Source of the DNA: Mycobacteriales bacterium
GTDB lineage: Bacteria > Actinomycetota > Actinomycetes > BP-191
Reading direction: 5' to 3'
Assembly: GCA_035714365.1 (NCBI GenBank)
Contig: DASTMB010000075.1
Coordinates: 1 to 40,733, forward strand
DNA length: 40,733 nucleotides
A model generated the notes under the pieces. That model was not told the DNA's origin. It saw nothing but the letters and a program-made list of their open reading frames with translations, and ran no database searches. Of this stretch, positions 24,535-32,833 are shown in pieces (position 1 is the stretch's first letter; every line of letters begins with the position of its first letter). Position numbers and translations under genes: made by a program.

Positions 24535-25434
24535 ATGATCCTCGTCGCCGGCGGTACCGGCTTCCTCGGCCGGGCCATCGTCAACGCCCTCCGCCGCGAC
24601 GGGCACGTCGTCCGCATCCTCAGCCGGGGCAGCAGCCCGAACCCGTTCGTCAACGACCGCGGCGTCACCGTCGCCACCGGCGACGTGCGGGAGGCGAACA
24701 CGCTGGGCGAGGCGTTCGACGGCGTCGACACGCTCGTCGTCGCCGTGCAGTTCCCCGGCCACCCCGTCGAGGTGCCGAAGAAGGGGCTCACCTACGACGA
24801 GTACGACCGCAAGGGCACCGAGAACCTCGTCGCCGCCGCGAAGAAGGCCGGCGTGCAGCGGATCGTCTACCTCTCCGGCGCCAACGTCGGCACGGGGCGT
24901 TCCGAGGAGTGGTTCGTCGCGAAGGACAAGGCCGAGGCGGCGGTGCGCGGCAGCGGGATCGCGTACACGATCCTGCGGCCGTCCTGGGTGTACGGGCCGC
25001 GCGACAAGAGCCTGAACAAGTTCGCGACGTTCGCGCGGACGCTGCCGTTCGTGCCGATGCCCGGGTCGGGGAAGACGCGCGTGCAGCCGGTCCACGTCGA
25101 CGACGTCGCGACCGCGGTGGCGCTGTCGTTGAAGCTCCCCGCCGCCGAGAACCAGGTGATCGAGATCGGCGGCCCGCAGCTCCTGTCGTTCCGGCAGATC
25201 GTCAAGGTCATGCTCGGCGTGATGGGCAGGAAGCGGCCGGTGCTGCCCACGCCGGTGCCGGTCGTCAAGCTCGGCGCCGCGCTGCTCTACCGGCTGCCCG
25301 GGCACGTGCTGTCGCCGCGCGCGGTCGACTTCGTCAACGGCGAGGGCGCGGTCGACAACCGCGCGCTGCACGACCTGCTCGGCTTCCACCCGCGCTCGCT
25401 CGAGGACGGCATCGCCTACCTGCGCCGCCGCTAG
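24535..25434 (+). CDS. NAD(P)-binding NmrA/NDUFA9-like atypical SDR
   Basis: The 299-aa protein begins with the dinucleotide motif VAGGTGFLGRAIV, then VRILSRGS, a TENLVAAAKKAGVQRIVYLSG strand-helix, LRPSWVYGPRD and VHVDDVATAV. These match atypical short-chain dehydrogenases of the NDUFA9/NmrA type; the Tyr-x-x-x-Lys catalytic pair is not clear, so it may bind NAD(P) without classical reductase activity. The ATG follows GAAAGG, with CAGAAT at 24488 as possible -10. The substrate is unknown. Confidence 0.88.
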   Translation: MILVAGGTGFLGRAIVNALRRDGHVVRILSRGSSPNPFVNDRGVTVATGDVREANTLGEAFDGVDTLVVAVQFPGHPVEVPKKGLTYDEYDRKGTENLVAAAKKAGVQRIVYLSGANVGTGRSEEWFVAKDKAEAAVRGSGIAYTILRPSWVYGPRDKSLNKFATFARTLPFVPMPGSGKTRVQPVHVDDVATAVALSLKLPAAENQVIEIGGPQLLSFRQIVKVMLGVMGRKRPVLPTPVPVVKLGAALLYRLPGHVLSPRAVDFVNGEGAVDNRALHDLLGFHPRSLEDGIAYLRRR

Positions 25435-25437
25435 CGG

Positions 25438-25770
25438 CTACGCGCCGACCAGCCCCAGCTCACGCGCCTCGACGGCCTTCTCCTGGAGCCACTCCGGCCA
25501 GACGGCCGCGTCGGGCCAGTCGCGCGTGTCGCCACCGGCGGCGTGCGCGGCGGCGCGGACCGTCCCCGACGCCAGCACCACCGCCTCGGTCGGCGACGCG
25601 GCCTCCTCGGTCACCCAGACGTCGAACGTCCCCGTCGTCAGCGAGCCACCCAGGTCCGCGCCCTGGTTGATCTTGACGAGCTCGTCCATGAGCGCGTCGG
25701 TGAAGGAGTCCGTCTCGGCGGGGTCGTCGCACACGATGTGCAGGGCGATGCGCACGCTGTACGTCGTCAC
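25438..25770 (-). CDS. Small protein of a HicA-like gene pair, 110 aa (possible antitoxin)
   Basis: GTG 25770 lies behind GGGAGGAGG and overlaps the stop of the upstream HicA-like gene. The product is a ferredoxin-like alternation: TYSVRIALHIVCDD, TDALMDELVKI, GTFDVWVTEEAASPTEAVVL, then VRAAAHAAGG. This recalls HicB-type partial RNase-H or double-wing antitoxin partners but lacks a clear DNA-binding segment. The partner arrangement is the main evidence for an antitoxin role, which is inferred. Confidence 0.6.
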   Translation of the reverse strand: MTTYSVRIALHIVCDDPAETDSFTDALMDELVKINQGADLGGSLTTGTFDVWVTEEAASPTEAVVLASGTVRAAAHAAGGDTRDWPDAAVWPEWLQEKAVEARELGLVGA

Positions 25771-26012
25771 CGATCCTCCTCCCAGCAGGTCTCGCGACGT
25801 AGCCATGCTCGCAGATTCCGCTCGTAGCGGGGGTCCGACGGCGTGAGCCGGACCGTCTTCTTGTGCTTGGCCGGGCACGGGCACCACATCCGGTAGTACC
25901 CCTTGCCGCGGTCGACGCGCCAGGGGCCGTTGCGCTGGCTCTCCGCCTCGCGCAGGACCCGTTCGAGGTCCTTGTCGGGATGTCTCGGCCGCTTCCCCGG
26001 TTTTCCCGGCAC
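25767..26012 (-). CDS. HicA-like small protein, 81 aa (possible mRNA-interferase-type toxin)
   Basis: GTG start at 26012. The central sequence WRVDRGKGYYRMWCPCPAKH resembles the HicA dsRBD-like core (W-x-x-x-R-x-x-G-S-H-x-x-x), with a CPCP-x-H block and TVRLTPSDPRYERNLRAWL after it. Such actinobacterial proteins usually occur as a pair with a small downstream gene, as here (GTGA overlap). The HicA catalytic His could be the KH in the motif. The relation is by eye and remains tentative. Confidence 0.5.
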   Translation of the reverse strand: MPGKPGKRPRHPDKDLERVLREAESQRNGPWRVDRGKGYYRMWCPCPAKHKKTVRLTPSDPRYERNLRAWLRRETCWEEDR

Positions 26013-26099
26013 CCGTGCCCCCGTGATCGTCGCCGTCGCTCGACGGCAGCGTAGGTCGCGCGGGTGGTTGCCGACCGAGCCTGTCCACAGGCCAGGCGG

Positions 26100-27245
26100 T
26101 CAGCGGACGGGCAGGTCCAGGGTGAGGCCGCCGGACGTGCGGCGGCGGACGGTACGGCGGCGCAGCACCAACGCCGCGCCCGCCGCGGCCGCCACGACCC
26201 CCGCGGCCGGCCCGCCCGGCAGGCCGCCGCCGCCCGAACGCCGCGGCGCGGCCGGCGCGGCGACCGGAGCGGCCGGCGGCAGCGTCCGCGAGCGGTCGGC
26301 GCGGCTGTCGACCAGCGGCGCGTCCGGCACCGGGTCCACCAGCCGCCCGACGGGCACGGTGCGGCCGACGGCGTGGAACCCCCAGTCGAGCAGCGCCTTC
26401 GCGTCCGGGTACATCGTCTCGGCCTTGAGCAGCGTGACGACGAGCGTGTGGCCGTTGCGGCGGGCGGCGCCGACGTAGGTGTGCCGGGCGGCGACGGTGA
26501 AGCCGGTCTTCACGCCGATGTCGCCGGCGTAGGTCGGCAGCATCTTGTTGTGGTTGTAGATCTCGAACTGCCGCCCGCCCGGCGCCGGCATCCGGTCGCG
26601 CAGCGTGGCGACGTAGCGCGCGAAGTCGGGCATCGCCAGGCCAGCGCGCGCCACCAGCGCGAGGTCGTACGCGCTGGTCACCTGGCCGGGGGCGTCGAGG
26701 CCGCTGGGGTTGCGGGCGAGCGTGTCGTACGCCTGGAGCCGTCGCGCGGTGGCGTTCATCTTCGCGACGGCGACGTCGGTGCCGCCGGCGGCGGACGCGA
26801 CGGCGTTGGCGGCGTCGTTGCCGGAGACGACGAGCATCGCCTCGACCAGTTTGCCGACGGGGTAGCGGACGCTCTGCACGATGCCGACCCGGCTGCCCTC
26901 GATGTTCACGTCGGCGTAGGACGGCTGGTACATCCGGCGCAGGTCGAGCTCGGGGATCAGCGCGACCGCCGTCAACGTCTTCATGGTGCTGGCCGGCAGG
27001 TACCTCCCGTGCGCGTCGCGGGCGGCGAGCACCTCGCCGGTGTCGACATCGGCGACGAGCCAGCCGGCGGCGGAGACGTGCGGCAACGGCGGGGCGCCGT
27101 GGCCGGCGACGACGGTGCGGGAGCCGAGCTCCTCGCCGCCGACGACGGGGCGGGTCTCGGCGGCGGCCGGGAGGGCGGCGGGCACGAGCAGGGCGGCGGC
27201 CACCGCGACGGCGGCCGCGCGCAGGCGAACGCCGGCCGCTCCCAT
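26100..27245 (-). CDS. D-alanyl-D-alanine carboxypeptidase (low-molecular-weight PBP)
   Basis: The 381-aa protein trims the terminal D-Ala of peptidoglycan stem peptides outside the membrane. Signal peptide over 1-29; then the three PBP motifs: STMK (Ser86, Lys89), SGN (141-143) and KTG (246-248). After the catalytic domain, a Pro/Ala-rich linker leads to a C-terminal hydrophobic anchor (GPAAGVVAAAAGAALVL) followed by RRRTVRRR, so it is anchored, not secreted free. It is divergent from the SCO4848-type gene, as in Streptomyces (SCO4847-SCO4848). ATG 27245 is the start; a -10 at 27254-27259 suggests a leaderless mRNA. Confidence 0.94.
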   Translation of the reverse strand: MGAAGVRLRAAAVAVAAALLVPAALPAAAETRPVVGGEELGSRTVVAGHGAPPLPHVSAAGWLVADVDTGEVLAARDAHGRYLPASTMKTLTAVALIPELDLRRMYQPSYADVNIEGSRVGIVQSVRYPVGKLVEAMLVVSGNDAANAVASAAGGTDVAVAKMNATARRLQAYDTLARNPSGLDAPGQVTSAYDLALVARAGLAMPDFARYVATLRDRMPAPGGRQFEIYNHNKMLPTYAGDIGVKTGFTVAARHTYVGAARRNGHTLVVTLLKAETMYPDAKALLDWGFHAVGRTVPVGRLVDPVPDAPLVDSRADRSRTLPPAAPVAAPAAPRRSGGGGLPGGPAAGVVAAAAGAALVLRRRTVRRRTSGGLTLDLPVR

Positions 27246-27253
27246 GGGGCACG

Positions 27254-27259
27254 AGGATA
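27254..27259 (-). promoter_or_regulatory. -10 box 8 bases before the carboxypeptidase ATG (probably leaderless)
   Basis: On the minus strand TATCCT is followed by CGTGCCCC and then the ATG. Transcription would start at or within 1-2 bases of the ATG, giving a leaderless message, common in Actinobacteria. No clear -35 is present. Confidence 0.45.
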
Positions 27260-27319
27260 CCGGCTCGCGGCGGCTACGCCGAGACCTGGGCGTTATCGGC
27301 GGCGTGGGAGGATCGGGGT

Positions 27320-27598
27320 GTGGTGATGTCGCGACGCGTGTCCGCCTTCCTCCTCGCCGTCGGCGTCTGGACCTGGGCGATCTGGCCGAACTTCCTCAAG
27401 AACATCTGGCGCGACGACCGGGCGTTCGGCGCCGGGCACAAGCCGACGGCGTTCCTGCTGGTCCACCTGGCGCTCACCGTCGCCTCGCTGGCGATCGGCA
27501 CGGGTGTCGGCGTCGTCGGCTGGCGCGGCTGGCGGGCGAGCCGCCGCATGGGCGAGACGGTGCGCGCGCAGCGGCAGTTCGTCTCCAGCCGGGACTAG
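27320..27598 (+). CDS. SCO4848-family membrane protein
   Basis: A 92-aa protein with two membrane segments (VSAFLLAVGVWTWAIWPNFL; AFLLVHLALTVASLAIGTGV) and the hallmark WPNFLKNIWRD-x4-G stretch followed by KPTAFL. This family sits beside a D-Ala-D-Ala carboxypeptidase and close to sdh in Streptomyces, as here. GTG 27320 is one option; GTG 27323 and ATG 27326 are in frame. The function is unknown; it may aid envelope synthesis. Confidence 0.8.
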   Translation: MVMSRRVSAFLLAVGVWTWAIWPNFLKNIWRDDRAFGAGHKPTAFLLVHLALTVASLAIGTGVGVVGWRGWRASRRMGETVRAQRQFVSSRD

Positions 27599-27609
27599 GC
27601 GCAGGGCTC

Positions 27610-27969
27610 GTGCGACGCGTCCGGGCGCTCCTCGCGGTGGCGCTGCTCTGCGCGCTCGGCGGGTGCCGGGGCGGCGAGCACGGCTGCGGCGCGTACAACC
27701 TCACCGCGCGGGACGAGGTGCCGCCGAAGGCGGTCGAGTGCCTGCGCGCGGCGCTGCGCGACCACCGCACGACGACGCTGCGGCTCGGCTACCCGCTGCT
27801 GGAGGACAGCCGCGTGATCGCGACGTTCACCACCCGGCCCGACGGGACGGTCCGGCGCCGCACCGACGTCCCCGGACTCGGGACGCCCGCGCTGGTGGAG
27901 GTGTGCCGGCCGCCGGTGGACGACGACCTCCAGTTCGAGTCCTGCGTCTCAGACCCGGCGGAAAAGTAG
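27610..27969 (+). CDS. Small lipoprotein, 119 aa
   Basis: GTG 27610 starts 11 bases after the SCO4848-type stop. A signal sequence with lipobox LGGC (VRALLAVALLCALGGC) leads about 100 residues with CGAYNLTARDEVPPKAVECL, HRTTTLRLGYPLLEDS, ATFTTRPDGTVRRRTD and LQFESC. Three further Cys may pair. No family recognised. Its last 21 bases overlap the sdhB 3' end on the other strand. Confidence 0.7.
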   Translation: MRRVRALLAVALLCALGGCRGGEHGCGAYNLTARDEVPPKAVECLRAALRDHRTTTLRLGYPLLEDSRVIATFTTRPDGTVRRRTDVPGLGTPALVEVCRPPVDDDLQFESCVSDPAEK

Positions 27970-28647
27970 CGCCCGCTTCACTTCCTGGATCGCCTTGGTC
28001 ACCTCGATGCCGCGCGGGCAGGCCTCGGTGCAGTTGAACGTCGTCCGGCAGCGCCAGACGCCTTCCTTCTCGTTGAGGATGTCCAGCCGCTCCTCGGCGC
28101 CGTCGTCGCGGCTGTCGAAGATGAACCGGTGCGCGTTGACGATCGCCGCCGGGCCGAAGTACGCGCCGTCCGTCCAGTAGATCGGGCAGGACGTCGTGCA
28201 GGCCGCGCAGAGGATGCACTTGGTGGTGTCGTCGAAGCGCTCACGGTCGTCGGCCGACTGCAGCCGCTCGCGCGTCGGCTCCTTGTCGTAGGAGATGAGG
28301 AACGGCTTCACCGACCGGTACGCCTCGAAGAACGGCTCCATGTCGACGAGCAGGTCCTTCTCGACCGGCAGGCCCTTCAACGGCTCGACGGTGACGCTGC
28401 GCGGCAGGTCCTTGACGAGCACCTTGCAGGCGAGGCGGTTGACGCCGTTGATGCGCATCGCGTCGGAGCCGCAGATGCCGTGCGCGCAGGAACGCCGGAA
28501 GGTGAGCGTGCCGTCGACGTTCCACTTCACGTAGTGGAGCAGGTCGAGGAGGCGGTCGTTCGGCTCGGCGGGGACCTCGTACGTCTCCCAGTGCGGCTCG
28601 GCGTCGAGTTCCGGGTTGAAACGACGCAGCTTGAGCGTGACCTGCAT
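27949..28647 (-). CDS. sdhB: Succinate dehydrogenase iron-sulfur subunit
   Basis: The 232-aa protein passes electrons from the flavoprotein to quinone. The [2Fe-2S] site is SCAHGICGSDAM plus a Cys in RLACKVL; Asp replaces the third Cys, as in E. coli SdhB. The [4Fe-4S] ligands are CILCAACTTSCP and the [3Fe-4S] ligands are in FNCTEACPRG. ATG 28647 follows AGGAG. It is the last gene of sdhC-D-A-B and ends inside the 3' end of the convergent lipoprotein gene. Confidence 0.96.
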   Translation of the reverse strand: MQVTLKLRRFNPELDAEPHWETYEVPAEPNDRLLDLLHYVKWNVDGTLTFRRSCAHGICGSDAMRINGVNRLACKVLVKDLPRSVTVEPLKGLPVEKDLLVDMEPFFEAYRSVKPFLISYDKEPTRERLQSADDRERFDDTTKCILCAACTTSCPIYWTDGAYFGPAAIVNAHRFIFDSRDDGAEERLDILNEKEGVWRCRTTFNCTEACPRGIEVTKAIQEVKRALLFRRV

Positions 28648-28703
28648 GAAGTGTGTCTCCTGTCGGGGTCCCCGCGGCGTCGCGGAGCGACGTCGTGGGG
28701 AGT

Positions 28704-30431
28704 TCAGTACTTGCGCTCCATCGGCTGGTAGCGGGTCACCGTCACCGGCTTGTAGTCGAGGCGGATCTCGTCGCCGTCCTTGTACGCCATCGTGTGCCGC
28801 ATGAACTCGGCGTCGTCGCGGTTCGGGTAGTCCTCGCGGAAGTGGCCGCCGCGGCTCTCCTTGCGCGCCTGGGCGCAGGTGACGAGCACCTCGGCCAGGT
28901 CGAGCAGGAAGCCGAGCTCGACCGCCTCGAGGAGGTCGGTGTTGTACCGCTTCCCCTTGTCCTGCACGGACGCCCGCGTGTACCGCTCGCGCAGCGCCTG
29001 CACGTCGACCAGCGCCTGCTTCAACGTCTGCTCGGTGCGGTAGACGGACGCGTTGGCGTCCATCGTCTCCTGCAACGCGTTGCGGATGTCGGCGATGCGC
29101 TCGCCGCCGGCGTTGGCGCGCAGCCGCTCCACCATCGCCACGACCCGCCCGGCCGGCTCGTCCGGCAGGGCGACGTGGTCGTTGGCGGTGGCGAACGCCG
29201 CGGCGTTGAGCCCGCTGCGCCGGCCGAACACGTTGATGTCGAGGAGGCTGTTGGTGCCGAGACGGTTGGCGCCGTGGACGGAGACGGTGGCGCACTCGCC
29301 GGCGGCGTAGAGGCCGGGCACGACGTCCCAGTTGTTGCGCAGGACCTCGGCCTCGACGTTGGTGGGGATGCCGCCCATGGCGTAGTGCGCGGTCGGCTGG
29401 ATCGGGATCGGGTCGGTGTACGGCTCGATCGCCATGTACGTCCGGCAGAACTCCGTGATGTCCGGGAGCTTCGCGTCGAGCTGCTCCGGCGGCAGGTGGG
29501 TGAGGTCGAGGTGGACGTAGTCGCCGTTGGGGCCGCAGCCGCGGCCCTCGCGGATCTCGGTGTAGATCGCGCGGCTCACCATGTCGCGCGGCGCGAGGTC
29601 CTTGATGGTCGGCGCGTAACGCTCCATGAAGCGCTCGCCGTCCTTGTTGCGGAGGATGCCGCCCTCGCCGCGCGCGCCCTCGGTGAGCAGGATGCCGAGC
29701 TTGTAGAGGCCGGTCGGGTGGAACTGGAAGAACTCCATGTCCTCCAGCGGCAGGCCGAGCCGCCACACGATGCCGGGGCCGTCGCCGGTGAGGGTGTGGG
29801 CGTTCGAGGTGACCTTGAACATCTTGCCGAAGCCGCCGCTCGCGAAGATCACGGCCTTGGCCTGGAAGACGTGGATCTCGCCGGTCGCCAGCTCGTACGC
29901 GACGCAGCCGGCGGTGCGGCCCTCGTTGAGCAGCACGTCGAGGACGTAGAACTCGTTGAAGAACTCCACGTCGTGCTTGACGCACTGCTGGAACAGCGTC
30001 TGCAGGATCATGTGGCCGGTGCGGTCGGCCGCGTAGCAGGCGCGGCGGACAGGGGCCTCGCCGTGGCGCGCGGTGTGGCCGCCGAAGCGGCGCTGGTCGA
30101 TCCGGCCCTCGGGCGTGCGGTTGAACGGCAGCCCGAACTTCTCCAGGTCGAGGACGGCGTCGATCGCCTCCTTGCACATGATCTCCGCGGCGTCCTGGTC
30201 GACGAGGTAGTCGCCGCCCTTCACCGTGTCGAACGTGTGCCACTCCCAGTTGTCCTCCTCGACGTTCGCGAGGGCGGCGCACATGCCGCCCTGCGCGGCG
30301 CCGGTGTGGGAGCGCGTCGGGTACAGCTTGGTCAGGACCGCGGTGCGGCAGCGCTGGCCGGCCTCCAGGGCGGCCCGCATGCCGGCGCCGCCGGCGCCGA
30401 CGACGACCGTGTCGTACTTGTGGAACTGCAT
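28704..30431 (-). CDS. sdhA: Succinate dehydrogenase flavoprotein subunit
   Basis: The 575-aa subunit oxidises succinate to fumarate. Motifs: FAD-binding VVVGAGGAGMRAALEAG, the covalent-FAD His in SHTGAAQGG, HPTG in FFQFHPTGLYKLG, active-site region RGCGPNGDYVHLD, and ALQETMDANASVYRTE in the capping and C-terminal region. Length and order are normal. It is separated from sdhB by 56 bases and from sdhD by 17. Confidence 0.97.
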   Translation of the reverse strand: MQFHKYDTVVVGAGGAGMRAALEAGQRCRTAVLTKLYPTRSHTGAAQGGMCAALANVEEDNWEWHTFDTVKGGDYLVDQDAAEIMCKEAIDAVLDLEKFGLPFNRTPEGRIDQRRFGGHTARHGEAPVRRACYAADRTGHMILQTLFQQCVKHDVEFFNEFYVLDVLLNEGRTAGCVAYELATGEIHVFQAKAVIFASGGFGKMFKVTSNAHTLTGDGPGIVWRLGLPLEDMEFFQFHPTGLYKLGILLTEGARGEGGILRNKDGERFMERYAPTIKDLAPRDMVSRAIYTEIREGRGCGPNGDYVHLDLTHLPPEQLDAKLPDITEFCRTYMAIEPYTDPIPIQPTAHYAMGGIPTNVEAEVLRNNWDVVPGLYAAGECATVSVHGANRLGTNSLLDINVFGRRSGLNAAAFATANDHVALPDEPAGRVVAMVERLRANAGGERIADIRNALQETMDANASVYRTEQTLKQALVDVQALRERYTRASVQDKGKRYNTDLLEAVELGFLLDLAEVLVTCAQARKESRGGHFREDYPNRDDAEFMRHTMAYKDGDEIRLDYKPVTVTRYQPMERKY

Positions 30432-30448
30432 GGGTTCGTCGCCGCCCT

Positions 30449-30883
30449 CTAGCTCGTGATCGCGGGGTCGAAGGTGAAGATGACGAGCGTCCCGAGCAGC
30501 ACGACGAGGAACGTGCTGATGTAGAGCAGCATCTTCAGCCAGAAGCGGGTCTGCCCGCGCTCGGCGTAGTCGTTGATGATCGTGCGCAGGCCGTTGGTGC
30601 CGTGCAGCTCGGCGAGCCAGAGCATCGCCAGGTCCCACGTCCGCCAGAACGGCGACGACCACCGGCCGGCGACGAACGCGAAGTTGACGCGCTCCACACC
30701 GCCGTCCGCGACGTGCATGACGAACAGGTGGCCGAGCACGAGGAACACGAGCAGCAGCCCGGACACCCGCATGAACACCCAGGAGTACAGCTCGAAGTTC
30801 GTCGCGCGCTTGCTCCGCGCCGCGCGGCTGCGGGGCCGTTCGACGAGCGGCGTGTGCCGGTCGGCGTCGGCGATGCTGGTCAC
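30449..30883 (-). CDS. sdhD: Succinate dehydrogenase membrane anchor SdhD
   Basis: A 144-aa protein with three membrane segments (VSGLLLVFLVLGHLFVMHV; WDLAMLWLAELHG; LLYISTFLVVLLGTLVIFTF). His in LGHLFVMH are candidate heme or quinone ligands, and ELHGTNGLRTIINDY is the family's conserved segment. The hydrophilic N-terminus (residues 1-30) is longer than in E. coli. GTG 30883 start, 9 bases after the sdhC stop. Confidence 0.92.
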   Translation of the reverse strand: MTSIADADRHTPLVERPRSRAARSKRATNFELYSWVFMRVSGLLLVFLVLGHLFVMHVADGGVERVNFAFVAGRWSSPFWRTWDLAMLWLAELHGTNGLRTIINDYAERGQTRFWLKMLLYISTFLVVLLGTLVIFTFDPAITS

Positions 30884-30892
30884 GGCGTCTCC

Positions 30893-31273
30893 CTACGAGC
30901 CGAGGTAGCGCTCGGCGACGGGCTTGATCATGAAGTACGTCGCGGGGCCCATGAGCACCACGAACAGCGTCAGCTCGGCGTAGAGCATCTGCCGCTGGAG
31001 GCGCACGCCCTTCTCCCAGAAGTCCACGAGCAGCACCCGGATGCCGTTGAGCGCGTGGAACAGCACGGCCGCGACGAGGCCGACCTCCATCAGCGTCACG
31101 AGCGGGTACTTGTACGTGTCCACGACGCGGTCGTAGTCGTTCGGGCTGACCCGCACGAGCGCCGTGTCGAGCACGTGCGCGAACAGGAAGAAGAAGACGA
31201 GGACACCGGTGACGCGGTGCGCCACCCACGACCACATGCCCTCGCGGCCGCGGTACAGCGTGCCTCTGGGCAC
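30893..31273 (-). CDS. sdhC: Succinate dehydrogenase cytochrome b subunit SdhC
   Basis: A 126-aa protein with three membrane segments and the signature WSWVAHRVTGVLVFFFLFAHVLD (quoted in part: HRVTGV, with the heme His in FAHVLD), then LFHALNGIRVLLVDFW, the typical SdhC block. It is the first gene of the operon. Upstream on the minus strand TAGAGT (31315-31320) could be the -10 of the sdh promoter, with no strong -35. Confidence 0.92.
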   Translation of the reverse strand: MPRGTLYRGREGMWSWVAHRVTGVLVFFFLFAHVLDTALVRVSPNDYDRVVDTYKYPLVTLMEVGLVAAVLFHALNGIRVLLVDFWEKGVRLQRQMLYAELTLFVVLMGPATYFMIKPVAERYLGS

Positions 31274-31573
31274 AGCGCCGCCTCTCGGTCCGACTCTCCG
31301 ACGGTTTGCGAACGCGACTCTACCGCCGCGCGTTCGGCCCCGGCACGTCGGCCCGGCGTCGCGGTGTCGTGATCCGGGTCACCCCCGCGACCCGCCGCGG
31401 TTGTAAGGAACCGCGTGCCCGCGCGTGTCGAGGGTGGCGGTGGTGCCGCGGCGCCGTCGGTGCCCGCCACCACCGCCCGACGGCACGCCCCGGGCCGGCG
31501 AGGTTCACCGCGCACGGCGGCCGCCGCGCGCGACGCACCGGCGGCACCCGCCGCCGACCCAGAGGAGTGGACC
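31274..31573. other. 300-bp divergent intergenic region, sdh versus secreted gene
   Basis: It must hold the sdh promoter (possible -10 TAGAGT, minus strand, 31315-31320) and that of the secreted gene at 31574, whose ribosome site is AGAGGAG (31560-31566). I see no gene, repeat or hairpin I can support here. The right half is nearly pure G/C. Confidence 0.5.
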
Positions 31574-32773
31574 ATGTCCTTGAACCCGTACCGGCGGCGC
31601 GTGGCCGTCGCCGTCGCCGGAGGCGTGACGACGCTGCTCGTCGGCCTCGTCCCCCAGGCGCATGCCGCCTCCGGCACCTACGTCGCCGGAGGAACGGCCG
31701 TCGGGCGTGCCGCCGGCACGACCGCTGTCGACAACGGCACCGTCGCCTGCATGCCACAGAGCGCCTCCGGCGTCGGCGGGCTCTGCCTGCCGTTCGGCGG
31801 CGGCGACGCGGTGTCCGTCATCGACGACGTGCTCGGCCGCAACGTCGCGTTCCAGGTCTGCGTCGACAACAACGGCGACGGCTTCTGCGGCCGCGGCCCC
31901 ACGCCGCCCGCCGAGCCCGCCTGCGTCGACCAGATCCTGTTCAGCCACGCCGACGACGGGTCGTTCCGCAACCCGGTCGGGCCGATGCAGACGGCGCTCG
32001 CGCCGTGCCCGGGCAACGGCGGCGGCTGGAACGGCTACGTCGTGTTCCTCTGCAACGGCGCCCACGTCGCGAGCGACGTGCACCTGCACCCGGCCACCCG
32101 GGGGACCGCGAAGGTGACCACCGGCGGGCAGGGCAGCGGGACGTTCTGCGGCGCGCCGTTCGGCAAGCGGTACTTCGTCGCGCCGACGCCGCCGTCGCCG
32201 CCGACGACCCCGCCGGACATCGGCGGCGGGCCCGGCCCCTCGAAGGCGGCCTCCGTCGGCGCGCCCTGCGGCGACGCCCACCGCAACGACTTCACCGGGG
32301 TGGTCAACCAGGACATCACGCACTACTACGGTGAGATCCACGGCGGCCCGGTCGTCCTGTACGACGACGGCGGCGCCCTCCCGGTCGCGGTCCCGCCCAA
32401 CGTCCCGCCGAGCGTCCCGTCGACGCCGCCGTCACCGTCGTTCGCCACGATGCGCTGCTGGCTGCAGAACGGCCCGTTCTACGACTTCACGACCGCGCCC
32501 AACGCCGAGTACGGGTACCCGGCGCTCGCCGGTGCGTCCACCCACGGGTCCGGGGTCCTGGTCCTGCCGCCGTCCCCGGTCGAGTTCAACTCACCCACCA
32601 CGAGCGACCTCTACCTGTGCGCGTCGATCGTGAACATCAACGGGCACTCCCAGGAGGACCTGCTGTGGGACGACGCCGTCGCGGACCCCGGCACCGGCCA
32701 GCAGGTGGGCGGGTTCGTGCCGTACTACAGCGCGCCCACGCCGCGGTGCCGGCTGCTGATCTCGGTCGACTGA
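31574..32773 (+). CDS. Secreted Cys-rich protein, 399 aa, paralogue A of a tandem pair
   Basis: A signal peptide (VAVAGGVTTLLVGLVPQAHA) precedes a domain with conserved blocks shared with the next gene: CLPFGGGDAV, DDVLGRNVAFQVCVDNNGDG (in part 71-105), ISFSHSDDGSF-like QILFSHADDGSFRNPVGPM and the GYVVFLCNG segment. DNNGDG resembles a calcium-binding loop (D-x-N-x-D-G). A Pro-rich linker near 200-215 separates a second half with CGDAHRNDFTGVVNQD and further Cys. It is probably an exported beta-rich protein of the cell surface; no family recognised. Confidence 0.85.
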   Translation: MSLNPYRRRVAVAVAGGVTTLLVGLVPQAHAASGTYVAGGTAVGRAAGTTAVDNGTVACMPQSASGVGGLCLPFGGGDAVSVIDDVLGRNVAFQVCVDNNGDGFCGRGPTPPAEPACVDQILFSHADDGSFRNPVGPMQTALAPCPGNGGGWNGYVVFLCNGAHVASDVHLHPATRGTAKVTTGGQGSGTFCGAPFGKRYFVAPTPPSPPTTPPDIGGGPGPSKAASVGAPCGDAHRNDFTGVVNQDITHYYGEIHGGPVVLYDDGGALPVAVPPNVPPSVPSTPPSPSFATMRCWLQNGPFYDFTTAPNAEYGYPALAGASTHGSGVLVLPPSPVEFNSPTTSDLYLCASIVNINGHSQEDLLWDDAVADPGTGQQVGGFVPYYSAPTPRCRLLISVD

Positions 32774-32782
32774 CGTCGCTCC

Positions 32783-32808
32783 GGCGGTGCCGCGCGAGCG
32801 GCACCGCC
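32783..32808 (+). terminator. Hairpin downstream of paralogue A
   Basis: GGCGGTGCCGC pairs with GCGGCACCGCC around a GCGA tetraloop; no T-run. It starts 10 bases after the stop and probably ends or stabilises the transcript. The same core sequence recurs after paralogue B. Confidence 0.6.
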
Positions 32809-32817
32809 CGGCGTCAC

Positions 32818-32833
32818 CGGGACGATTGTCCCG
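32818..32833. promoter_or_regulatory. Palindrome in the 293-bp gap between the paralogues
   Basis: CGGGAC-GATT-GTCCCG is a perfect 6-4-6 inverted repeat between the hairpin of paralogue A and the start of paralogue B. AT-richer sequence (GGACATATTCG) follows at once. It could be an operator or promoter-proximal site for paralogue B. Otherwise I see nothing in 32834-33066 except an ACGAGAGG ribosome-site region near the start. Confidence 0.3.

Noticed and set aside
26079-26092. Inverted repeat GCCTGT-CC-ACAGGC before the carboxypeptidase gene end.
   Set aside because: Short stem and 2-base loop without T-run; not a credible terminator or operator.
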